Of a stretch of 6,584 nt of DNA, positions 1-4,793 are shown piece by piece; within the stretch, counting starts at the first letter, position 1; every line of letters begins with the position of its first letter. Where the stretch lies: assembly GCA_903920925.1 (NCBI GenBank), contig CAIXOA010000191.1, positions 1-6,584 of the forward strand, written 5' to 3'. The notes beneath the pieces are model-generated. The model saw only the letters and a list, made by a program, of their open reading frames with translations. It made no database searches and was not told the DNA's origin. Position numbers and translations under genes: made by a program. This DNA is from an uncultured Microcaldota archaeon (lineage in GTDB: Archaea > Micrarchaeota > Micrarchaeia > Anstonellales > Bilamarchaeaceae).

Positions 1-122
1 CCCTTCTCGCTGCAGGTTCCACACGTGACTTTATGGAGGAAGCGTTCCCCGGCTGCACGTATAGCATTTGAACCATTATCCGCAGCCGGTCCTTTTTTGG
101 TAACTTCAGTTACTATTGCCAT
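1..122 (-). CDS. Start of a small CxxC-containing protein (partial, cut by window edge)
   Basis: This reading frame starts at an ATG whose complement is at 120-122 and runs off the left edge of the window, so only the first 40 or so residues are visible. They begin MAIVTEVTKKG and end near VTCGTCSEKG. The C-x-x-C pair resembles half of a zinc-binding knuckle; the partner cysteines or histidines would lie beyond the edge. The start lies 9 nt after the stop codon of the helical-repeat gene, so the two are probably co-transcribed. The bases before the ATG read GGGGATTTCT, nearly the same as those before the upstream gene's ATG, and may act as a weak ribosome-binding site. I do not recognise the family. 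The small size and single CxxC could also mean a redox or metal-binding protein. Confidence 0.55.
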   Translation of the reverse strand, partial: MAIVTEVTKKGPAADNGSNAIRAAGERFLHKVTCGTCSEK

Positions 123-131
123 AGAAATCCC

Positions 132-1079
132 CTAATCCTCATCATCGGTGCTGGCATAAGGCTCGATTCTTGCCAGATGTTCCATAAACGCCCTCCCTTC
201 CTCCGGGGTCAGCACCACGCATCCCATCTTCTCGGGCTCGCACGCGGCAATCTTCACATCCAGCATGGCAGCGTCCCCGCCAAGCCCCTTCGCCGCCGCG
301 TAATTTCCGTGTGCCCGGGTTAAGATGGTGGACTTAATGTCCAGAGAGGATTCCCTTCCCGCGAGGAAGTGGTCGCCCGCCTCCTCATACGCGTTCGCGG
401 CATCCGGAGAACCACTGTTTTCAAGAAGCCTCGCAAGCAGCGAAACCGCCTTCCCCAGCTCGAACTCAAGGTCAGCATCCGCTTCGCCATGGCTTGCGGT
501 TCTTTCTGCATCCTTGCGAAGGGCTTCCACAGCAGCCCGCGCGAATCCTTCTGCGCGTGCCGGGTCCTCGCCTTCAAGCTCATGAGCCATGTGCATATAA
601 TGGTAAACGGCCTCCTGGAAGCTATTCGTGAGCATGCGGTGCTGAGTGATCTCCTCCCTCAGCCTGAAAGCTTCCTCCCTGTCCACTGGCTCGATGAGCT
701 CGGCTGCGATTTCAACTAGGTCCACTGCGAGCCCCAGCGACTTCCGCCTTCCATCCCTTGCTTCTTTGATGAAAAGCGCGTGCAGGGACTTCCTCGCCCT
801 CAGTTCGCCTGCACCATCCAGCATCCCCAGGGCACTCTCAAGCATCTGCCGCGCCTCGAAGGTGCGGCCTTCAAGCGCGTTCTTTACGCCCGCCTCCCTC
901 CACATAACCGCCGCTTTGGCGCTGTCGCACTCCTGCCTCGCGTAAACCCACATGTCGTGTGCGGATTGCTTTCCGCACCAGCGCAAAAGCTTTTCCTTTT
1001 CAGCCTGCTGGAGCGGTTCCGTCCTTCCCTCGCGGCTGAGCGTTATCGCAAGATTGGCAATTCCCTCCCTGCATCTCAT
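132..1079 (-). CDS. Helical-repeat (TPR-like) protein, cytoplasmic
   Basis: The product is 315 residues from the ATG at 1079. It is almost entirely predicted helix, rich in Ala, Leu, Glu and Arg, with no signal peptide or membrane segment. Several stretches have the small-residue and Ala/Leu spacing of TPR-like helix pairs: about residues 54-88 (AKAAVMWREAGVKNALEGR and on), 150-190 and 205-245. This suggests a protein-binding scaffold, with no catalytic motif visible. An in-frame TTG at 1106 would add nine residues (MAQIEDGVS). I prefer ATG 1079 because GGGGTTTCT lies directly before it, matching the bases before the next gene's start. A TATA-like stretch at 1110-1121 would give a leader of about 10 nt. 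The C-terminus is acidic (STDDED). The gene leads an apparent two-gene operon with the CxxC protein. The real-gene call is firm; the TPR assignment is by pattern only. Confidence 0.72.
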   Translation of the reverse strand: MRCREGIANLAITLSREGRTEPLQQAEKEKLLRWCGKQSAHDMWVYARQECDSAKAAVMWREAGVKNALEGRTFEARQMLESALGMLDGAGELRARKSLHALFIKEARDGRRKSLGLAVDLVEIAAELIEPVDREEAFRLREEITQHRMLTNSFQEAVYHYMHMAHELEGEDPARAEGFARAAVEALRKDAERTASHGEADADLEFELGKAVSLLARLLENSGSPDAANAYEEAGDHFLAGRESSLDIKSTILTRAHGNYAAAKGLGGDAAMLDVKIAACEPEKMGCVVLTPEEGRAFMEHLARIEPYASTDDED

Positions 1080-1109
1080 AGAAACCCCATCTTCTATTTG
1101 TGCCAAAAC

Positions 1110-1121
1110 TCTTATTAATCA
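1110..1121 (-). promoter_or_regulatory. Probable TATA box for the helical-repeat gene
   Basis: Read on the minus strand this is GATTAATAAGAG, centred about 36 nt before ATG 1079, so transcription would start near 1089 with a short leader. A second candidate, GTATAAGCGC at 1131-1140, would instead make the TTG at 1106 leaderless. The surrounding 1107-1170 is strongly A/T-rich against a GC-rich genome and contains several ATAAG repeats (1145-1165). The exact box is uncertain. Confidence 0.4.
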
Positions 1122-1178
1122 GTTTATTAGCGCTTATACAACAAATAAGAATAAGATAAAATAAGAAATTGCCGCTTC

Positions 1179-1298
1179 TGAACCTTCACGGGCTAAAGCC
1201 CGTGGCTTCCGGACAGATTGGCTTTAGGCGAAAGCCACTATAATGCGGGTGCGCTCATTTATTGTTAAGGTTGGCTTTCGCGCACCCGTGAAGGTTCA
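1179..1298. repeat. 120-bp palindrome-rich element with 14-bp perfect terminal inverted repeats
   Basis: The ends TGAACCTTCACGGG (1179-1192) and CCCGTGAAGGTTCA (1285-1298) are exact reverse complements. Inside are further exact inverted repeats: CACGGGCT/AGCCCGTG (1187-1194 with 1197-1204), TGGCTTT/AAAGCCA (1219-1225 with 1231-1237), GCGAAAGCCA/TGGCTTTCGC (1228-1237 with 1272-1281) and CGGGTGCGC/GCGCACCCG (1246-1254 with 1280-1288). Several of these share bases and so exclude one another. The hairpin CACGGGCTTTAGCCCGTG (minus strand) followed by GGTTCA looks like the subterminal hairpins of IS200/IS605-family ends. A palindrome-rich non-autonomous element or a structured RNA or terminator are therefore both possible. 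There is no transposase in the window. The right end overlaps the stop codon of the AbrB-like gene. Confidence 0.7.
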
Positions 1299-1517
1299 TT
1301 CCTCGTCCGCGGCAAGCTCCACGATCCTCATCATGATCCTCTTCTTCTCCTTCTTCGACCTCATGACGAAATACTCGCCGCCTTTGAGGTTCAGGGAATC
1401 CCTTATCTCCTTGGGTATCGAAACGTAATAAGACGTCCCGTCAGGCCTGAGGTAGCCCTTCACAAGGACCATTTTCGAATACTTTTCCGGCTTCTTGGTC
1501 GTTTCATCGTCTTTCAT
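1296..1517 (-). CDS. AbrB/SpoVT-type swapped-hairpin DNA-binding protein
   Basis: A 73-residue protein (MKDDETTKKPEKY and on) with the AbrB/SpoVT (MazE-like) domain across roughly residues 17-60. The strand pattern VKGYLRPDGTSYYVSIPKEI followed by RDSLNLKGGEYFVMR matches the family's S-I-P-K-E-I-R and L-x-L-K-x-G-[DE] core. Such proteins dimerise and bind operator DNA, as transition-state regulators or as antitoxins. No toxin gene is adjacent, so an independent regulator is likelier. A GTG at 1526 would add three residues, but AAGGTG at 1524-1529 fits a ribosome-binding site six bases before ATG 1517, so I chose ATG. A TATA-like TTAAATATAA at 1555-1564 gives a leader of about 16 nt. The tail is acidic (AADEE). 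Its stop codon TGA lies within the right terminal repeat of the palindromic element, so the C-terminus may have been set by that element. Confidence 0.88.
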   Translation of the reverse strand: MKDDETTKKPEKYSKMVLVKGYLRPDGTSYYVSIPKEIRDSLNLKGGEYFVMRSKKEKKRIMMRIVELAADEE

Positions 1518-1523
1518 GGTATG

Positions 1524-1529
1524 CACCTT
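1524..1529 (-). promoter_or_regulatory. Ribosome-binding site deciding the AbrB-like gene start
   Basis: AAGGTG on the minus strand matches the core of the archaeal Shine-Dalgarno sequence (GGAGGTGAT) and ends six bases before ATG 1517. It overlaps the alternative GTG start at 1524-1526, which argues that the GTG is part of the binding site and not the initiator. Confidence 0.55.
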
Positions 1530-1554
1530 ATGCTTATTATGTTAAGTATGCTGG

Positions 1555-1564
1555 TTATATTTAA
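1555..1564 (-). promoter_or_regulatory. Probable TATA box for the AbrB-like gene
   Basis: TTAAATATAA on the minus strand lies about 42 nt before ATG 1517. Transcription starting about 26 nt downstream would give a leader of about 16 nt, long enough to hold the AAGGTG site. Confidence 0.5.
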
Positions 1565-1634
1565 TGGTATCTATCGCAATAACATGATACGCCTGAGCAG
1601 CAGGGTGCATTTACCAGTAATTTATGCCGAAAAA

Positions 1635-2207
1635 TCAGATGCCTTCCAAATCCACGCCGAACTCCTGCCCGAGAATCCGCGTGCCGATGCCCATGCCCCG
1701 CAGCCCGTCCCTGTAGAACCTTATGGAATACACCATTTGTGTGTGCACGAACTCCCAGCGCCCGTTCAGGTAATCCATCCTCTCCGGGGCAGGGTTTTCG
1801 CTCTCCCGCATGAAATCATCGGCGAGCTCGAGGCAGGTTCGCGCGACGCTCCGCGCCCCGGAAAAATCCGCGCTTCGTGCGGGCCTGTATACGACGCTTC
1901 CCTCCATTCCCATAAGGCCGCCCAGCACCCCCTTCAGCGTAGCCACGTCGTTCCGCATGTTCGCGAGCGCATCCTGGCTTGGCGCATTGGTGCCCAGGAA
2001 AAGGGGGATATCCCTTCCGGTCTGCACGGAAACCATTGCCGGGCCGCTCACATGGGAGGCGCATGCCCCCGCAGGCGCGCAAAGGAGAAAGAGGGAGGCT
2101 CCGGCGGCTCCAAGCCTCCTGCACCAGCCGAATTTCCGCGGAGGCGCAGCCCTTGGGCTGTCCTCACCGGGTTTTGCGGGGAGAGCCTCGCGGCTGGAGG
2201 TGTTCAT
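1635..2207 (-). CDS. Small exported protein, unknown family (first of an adjacent secreted pair)
   Basis: A 190-residue protein. Residues 1-31 are polar and basic (RKFGWCRR at 24-31) and are followed by a hydrophobic segment at about 32-50 (LGAAGASLFLLCAPAGACA), giving a signal peptide with an unusually long N-terminal region or a signal anchor. A plausible cut is after ACA at residue 50. Cys49 sits in AGAC, a poor lipobox, so a lipoprotein is possible but weak. The mature part (51-190) is mostly helical, with a single Cys at 124 (ARTCLEL) and an aromatic C-terminal half (RWEFVHTQMVYSIRFYRDG at 150-168). I recognise no family. The ATG at 2207 is supported by a TATA box (2231-2239) 28 nt upstream, as expected for a leaderless transcript. 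The gene lies 35 bp after the stop of another exported protein of similar design. The opposite strand has a longer open frame, rejected because it lacks these features. Confidence 0.72.
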   Translation of the reverse strand: MNTSSREALPAKPGEDSPRAAPPRKFGWCRRLGAAGASLFLLCAPAGACASHVSGPAMVSVQTGRDIPLFLGTNAPSQDALANMRNDVATLKGVLGGLMGMEGSVVYRPARSADFSGARSVARTCLELADDFMRESENPAPERMDYLNGRWEFVHTQMVYSIRFYRDGLRGMGIGTRILGQEFGVDLEGI

Positions 2208-2230
2208 AGTTATATTTGTGTGTAATAAGA

Positions 2231-2239
2231 TTTATATAC
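2231..2239 (-). promoter_or_regulatory. TATA box of the exported protein gene at 1635-2207
   Basis: GTATATAAA on the minus strand is centred 28 nt before ATG 2207, the spacing expected if transcription begins at or next to the start codon. It overlaps the 35-bp gap after the neighbouring gene, so the two secreted-protein genes can be transcribed separately. Confidence 0.6.
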
Positions 2240-2242
2240 GTG

Positions 2243-2740
2243 TCATTCTTTTCCCGACGCCGCGATGTCTGCAGAGGCCCTGTCCAGTATGTCCATCGTG
2301 CTCTCAAAGGTCACTTCAGCGGACTCGAGCAGCACGCACGCCCTCTGCGCAAGCCGCCTCATCCTGCCGGCGTCATCCCCAGTGCCCGAAAGGCCGTACC
2401 GTAGCGCCTCCAGGTTGTCCCGCATCCCGTCCGCGGCGAACTCCGCAAATGCAACATTCGTTTCCATGACGGCGCGGACCACCCGCGCATTCTGGGCGGA
2501 ACCGGAGGCATCAGCCCCCATCTTCCCAAGCCTGGCGGCCAGATTTCCATAAAGTTCCGAAATCCTCGCAATCGCACCTTCCACAGCATGCCGCGCCTCG
2601 CCTACGGCCGCATCCGGGGATACGCAAACCTCGGAAACAGGGGCGCGGGGCGAAGGCGCACAGGCAACAGCCGGAGCCATAAGCGCGAACGCAACCTTCG
2701 CGGCGGCAACCGCATTATGGCCTCCCCTCATCCACTTCAT
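2243..2740 (-). CDS. Small exported helical protein, unknown family (second of the secreted pair)
   Basis: A 165-residue protein from ATG 2740. Residues 1-28 form a clear signal peptide: basic start MKWMRGGHN, hydrophobic core about 10-26, and cut motif AVACA before PSPRAP. The mature part begins Pro-rich and is then strongly helical (about 43-160, Ala, Leu, Glu and Arg-rich), with cysteines at 39 (SEVCVSP) and 135 (QRACVLL) that could form a disulphide. Helices such as RISELYGNLAARLGKM (59-74) suggest a coiled-coil or helical bundle outside the membrane. An in-frame ATG at 2752 adds MNLH. I prefer 2740 because TTAAAAGC and nearby A/T bases (2759-2770) then sit about 25 nt upstream, as for a leaderless gene, and the shorter start gives a standard signal peptide. 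I do not recognise the family. The gene diverges from the membrane-protein gene at 2827. Confidence 0.72.
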   Translation of the reverse strand: MKWMRGGHNAVAAAKVAFALMAPAVACAPSPRAPVSEVCVSPDAAVGEARHAVEGAIARISELYGNLAARLGKMGADASGSAQNARVVRAVMETNVAFAEFAADGMRDNLEALRYGLSGTGDDAGRMRRLAQRACVLLESAEVTFESTMDILDRASADIAASGKE

Positions 2741-2758
2741 ATGTAAATTCATGTGGGT

Positions 2759-2770
2759 TTATGCTTTTAA
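2759..2770 (-). promoter_or_regulatory. Probable TATA box for the exported protein gene at 2243-2740
   Basis: The minus-strand sequence TTAAAAGCATAA lies about 25 nt before ATG 2740. It is in the 86-bp divergent intergenic region shared with the plus-strand promoter at 2786-2793, so one regulator bound there could affect both directions. Confidence 0.45.
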
Positions 2771-2785
2771 TGGCTAGCCCCCGCC

Positions 2786-2793
2786 TTTAATAT
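2786..2793 (+). promoter_or_regulatory. Probable TATA box for the membrane protein at 2827
   Basis: TTTAATAT is centred about 37 nt before ATG 2827, predicting transcription start near 2815 and a leader of about 12 nt that just contains the AGGTGAT ribosome-binding site. Confidence 0.5.
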
Positions 2794-2814
2794 GTTTTCG
2801 AAAGAAGCACTAGC

Positions 2815-2821
2815 AGGTGAT
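2815..2821 (+). promoter_or_regulatory. Strong ribosome-binding site before the membrane protein gene
   Basis: AGGTGAT is a seven-base match to the archaeal consensus GGAGGTGAT and ends five bases before ATG 2827. It is the clearest Shine-Dalgarno site in the window and fixes this start. Confidence 0.7.
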
Positions 2822-2826
2822 TTGGA

Positions 2827-3156
2827 ATGGCAAGAAATCCATGGTTGGCGCTGGTAATGGCGTGCATACCGTTTGTGGAGCTCTACCTCCTATACAAGTG
2901 GTGGGAGGAGCTCAAGGTTGCGACAAAGGCGGACTATGACCCGATAATACGGCTGGTCCTCATGCTGGTCCCGTTCGTGAACATATACTTCCTGTGGAAG
3001 TTGTTCTCCGATGTGGAGAAGGCGGCCATTGCGAAGGGAAAGGCGGGCTTCATGTTTGGGGCGACTGTGATGTACATACTGTCGTTCCTCCTGCTCGGGA
3101 TACCCTTCCTGTACATGTTCTACAAGAACCAGGACCTCCTCAACGCAATAGAGTGA
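2827..3156 (+). CDS. 109-aa membrane protein with three similar segments
   Basis: The protein has three predicted membrane helices, about residues 6-23, 39-58 and 73-98. Each is followed by a Tyr/Lys-rich end of the same type: IPFVELYLLYK (14-24), VPFVNIYFLWK (48-58) and IPFLYMFYK (92-100), the last two bases shorter in residues. The first two segments also share a preceding N/D-P and a following acidic-amphipathic stretch (WWEELKVA; LFSDVEKAA). The overall look recalls small DUF4234-like membrane proteins, but I cannot confirm that. No signal peptide cut or catalytic residue is visible. The gene stands alone with its own promoter and ribosome-binding site, diverging from the exported-protein gene, and is followed by runs of T (3158-3163, 3166-3170) that should end transcription. 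A function in membrane organisation or small-molecule binding would be a guess. Confidence 0.8.
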   Translation: MARNPWLALVMACIPFVELYLLYKWWEELKVATKADYDPIIRLVLMLVPFVNIYFLWKLFSDVEKAAIAKGKAGFMFGATVMYILSFLLLGIPFLYMFYKNQDLLNAIE

Positions 3157-3157
3157 A

Positions 3158-3170
3158 TTTTTTACTTTTT
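3158..3170 (+). terminator. T-run terminator of the membrane protein gene
   Basis: Six T (3158-3163) and five T (3166-3170) follow one base after the stop codon, with more pyrimidines up to about 3187. Oligo-T without a hairpin is the usual archaeal termination signal. Confidence 0.5.
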
Positions 3171-3187
3171 CCCTTCTTGTTCTTTCT

Positions 3188-3252
3188 AAACCTCGAGGCC
3201 GCCTTCAGGGGCGGCCCATTACTTTTTGTTGCCGGGTGCGGCCTCAAGGTTT
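3188..3252. repeat. Nested inverted repeats upstream of the deoxyhypusine synthase promoter
   Basis: AAACCTCGAGGCCGC (3188-3202) pairs with GCGGCCTCAAGGTTT (3238-3252) in 14 of 15 positions. Within it GGCCGCC (3197-3203) also pairs perfectly with GGCGGCC (3210-3216) around a six-base loop, and TACTTTTTG follows (3220-3227). The two pairings share bases 3197-3202, so only one can form. The inner one plus T-run resembles a hairpin terminator; the outer one would span it. The right arm ends 11 bases before the TATA box at 3264. It could be a termination structure, a remnant of a mobile element, or an operator. Confidence 0.6.
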
Positions 3253-3263
3253 ATTCCGTCATC

Positions 3264-3273
3264 TTTTTATATT
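3264..3273 (+). promoter_or_regulatory. TATA box of the deoxyhypusine synthase homologue
   Basis: TTTTTATATT is centred about 26 nt before ATG 3294, the spacing of a leaderless archaeal transcript. No ribosome-binding site lies before the ATG, which agrees. Confidence 0.65.
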
Positions 3274-3293
3274 CCAAAAGCCCATTGTAGCCC

Positions 3294-4199
3294 ATGGACG
3301 AGATAAAGGATTTCAAATTCGGGAAGGCGCCGAAACTTTCCGAGCTGATTGATGCTTACGGTGACGCGGGATTCCAGGCAACGGAATTGAGCAATGCAGT
3401 GGAACTGATGAAGAAGATGAAGAAGGAGAAGTGCACCATTTTTTTGGCGTTCACCGCAAACATGGTGGCCTCTGGCCTCCGCGGAATCTTTGCCCAGATG
3501 GTGAAGGAAGGCTGGGCGGACGCGATAATCACCACCGGCGGCTCGCTGGACCACGACATGATAAAGGCGTATGACTCGTATTTCCTCGGCTCCTTTTCCG
3601 CGGATGATGCGAAGCTCCACCAAGAGGGCGTAAATAGAATAGGAAATATCCTGGTGCCCAACGACCGCTACGAGCTGTTGGAAGAGAAACTGAAGCCAAT
3701 TTTCGCCGAGCTGGCGAAGCGCTCGCCCGTATCCCCGTCTGAATTCGCGATGGAGATGGGAAGGAACATTAAGGACGAGAACTCCTTCCTGCATTGGGCG
3801 TACGAGAAGAAGGTGCCGGTGTTCTCCCCCGGGATTACGGATTCCGCAATAGGGCTGCAAACCTATTTCGCGAAGCAGAAGCACAAGGAATTTGCAATAG
3901 ATGTGACAAAGGACATGAAGGGGCTGGCGGACATTGTGCTGAATGCGGACAAGACCGCTGCGATAGTCCTGGGCGGGGGAATCTCCAAGCATCATACCAT
4001 AGGGGTAAACCTTCTCCGCGGAGGGCTGGACTATGCACTCTACGTATCCACTTCCGAATCCTATGACGGGAGCCTTAGCGGCGCCCCTGCGTCCGAAGCA
4101 ATAAGTTGGGGAAAGATTTCCGAGGAAGGAAAGCATGTGACCGTCCGCGCGGATGCGACGCTCGCATTCCCGCTAATCTGGTACGCGGCGCAAGAATAA
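3294..4199 (+). CDS. dys: Deoxyhypusine synthase family protein
   Basis: The family catalyses the NAD-dependent transfer of an aminobutyl group from spermidine to a lysine of translation factor aIF5A, the first step of hypusine formation in the cytoplasm. The 301-residue length suits archaeal members. Visible family marks are TTGGSLDHD (80-88), the NAD-binding SPGITDSAIG (178-187), GGGISKHH (227-234), the YDGSLSGA block (257-264) and SWGK (271-274), whose Lys274 matches the human active-site lysine 329. By my alignment His233, Glu268 and Trp272 match human His288, Glu323 and Trp327. The positions of human Asp243 and Asp316, which contact spermidine, are Leu188 and Leu261 here. The protein may thus belong to a divergent subgroup with another polyamine substrate, or to an archaeal variant with altered binding. 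Transcription appears leaderless. A membrane protein gene follows after 40 bp. The long open frame on the opposite strand (3267-4136) is a shadow. Confidence 0.92.
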   Translation: MDEIKDFKFGKAPKLSELIDAYGDAGFQATELSNAVELMKKMKKEKCTIFLAFTANMVASGLRGIFAQMVKEGWADAIITTGGSLDHDMIKAYDSYFLGSFSADDAKLHQEGVNRIGNILVPNDRYELLEEKLKPIFAELAKRSPVSPSEFAMEMGRNIKDENSFLHWAYEKKVPVFSPGITDSAIGLQTYFAKQKHKEFAIDVTKDMKGLADIVLNADKTAAIVLGGGISKHHTIGVNLLRGGLDYALYVSTSESYDGSLSGAPASEAISWGKISEEGKHVTVRADATLAFPLIWYAAQE

Positions 4200-4239
4200 T
4201 CATTTAACCCTTCCGAACCATATCCAAGCGGGGTAGGAT

Positions 4240-4749
4240 ATGTACGATGTTCTTGCGGCCGTGATTTCCGGAGGGGCGATAAAGGTCGTCGACTTTATTG
4301 AAGACGAGAGGGCCGGGAAAGGCCTCATCAAATGGCCTCTCGCGATAATCGCCGGGCTCGCATACGCATTTTTGCTTTCCTTTTCCCCCGCCGCCTCATT
4401 GTTCCTCGCGATAATCGCCGCCCAGGTCTTCATGGCGAAGGTGGACAAGGTCGCGCACGGGCTCGCGGTGCTGGTTGCGGTCATAGTTTCACTATTTTAC
4501 GGGATAGGTTCCATAGACATGTGGCTCCTGCTTGCATTCTTCATTCTTTCCGCAATAGATGAGATTCCCCTCACCGGAGACCTCGCGCCTCTGGGTGAAT
4601 ACAGGCTCTGGCTGAAAGGAGGGGCGCTCTGCATCGGGCTCATAACCGGCGCATGGACCTACTTCGTGCTCCTCATCGCCTTTGACATGGCCTACCTCAC
4701 GGTTGCACATTATTTGGGGGAGAAAATCCGGCCCATGAGAAGGAAATAG
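4240..4749 (+). CDS. Multi-pass membrane protein, unknown family
   Basis: A 169-residue protein with about five predicted membrane helices, roughly residues 31-49, 51-66, 72-90, 93-107 and 127-148. Charged residues recur at helix edges: KVVDFIEDE (15-23), KVDKVAHG (67-74), AIDEIP (105-110) and FDMAY (148-152), which could be metal or phosphate-binding acidic sites, though I cannot name the family. The C-terminus is basic (RPMRRK) and probably cytoplasmic. The ATG at 4240 follows GCGGGGTAGGAT, a weak ribosome-binding match, and an A/T stretch at 4198-4206 may be its own TATA box; otherwise it is co-transcribed with the synthase gene 40 bp upstream. A run of five T (4751-4755) just after the stop should help termination and overlaps the next gene's TATA box. 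There is no visible functional link to hypusine formation. Confidence 0.78.
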   Translation: MYDVLAAVISGGAIKVVDFIEDERAGKGLIKWPLAIIAGLAYAFLLSFSPAASLFLAIIAAQVFMAKVDKVAHGLAVLVAVIVSLFYGIGSIDMWLLLAFFILSAIDEIPLTGDLAPLGEYRLWLKGGALCIGLITGAWTYFVLLIAFDMAYLTVAHYLGEKIRPMRRK

Positions 4750-4750
4750 G

Positions 4751-4760
4751 TTTTTATTCT
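4751..4760 (+). promoter_or_regulatory. TATA box (and T-run) for the first PKxEF-family gene
   Basis: TTTTTATTCT is centred about 39 nt before ATG 4794. The same distance is seen before the other two family members, which supports its role. It directly follows the stop of the upstream membrane-protein gene, so the T-run may also terminate that transcript. Confidence 0.5.
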
Positions 4761-4793
4761 TTCTTTCCTCAGCATTTCCCTCAAGGATGGCCC

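Noticed and set aside
1080..1106. TTG start adding nine residues to the helical-repeat protein
   Set aside because: The ATG at 1079 has a GGGGTTTCT leader like that of the next gene. The TTG remains possible if the TATA box at 1131-1140 is used.
1179..1298. CRISPR repeat or tRNA-like RNA in the palindromic segment
   Set aside because: There are no regularly spaced direct repeats, and neither the cloverleaf layout nor a TTCGA-type T-loop is present. Inverted repeats with shared bases fit a mobile-element relic or a terminator better.
1296..1517. Toxin-antitoxin pair with the AbrB-like protein as antitoxin
   Set aside because: No adjacent same-strand small frame resembles a PIN, MazF or other toxin; the downstream side is the palindromic element and the upstream side is an exported-protein gene.
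1521..2225. Plus-strand open frame of 234 codons opposite the first exported-protein gene
   Set aside because: It has no ribosome-binding site or well-placed TATA box and a Pro/His/Arg-heavy composition typical of an antisense shadow in GC-rich DNA. The minus-strand frame has an export signal and a well-placed promoter.
1810..2469. Plus-strand open frame of 219 codons spanning both exported-protein genes
   Set aside because: It crosses the intergenic promoter and both genes, has Ser/Arg/Pro-rich low-complexity content and no start signals.
3267..4136. Minus-strand open frame of 289 codons opposite deoxyhypusine synthase
   Set aside because: The plus-strand product is a clearly recognised enzyme with family motifs along its length; the antisense product has no family features.
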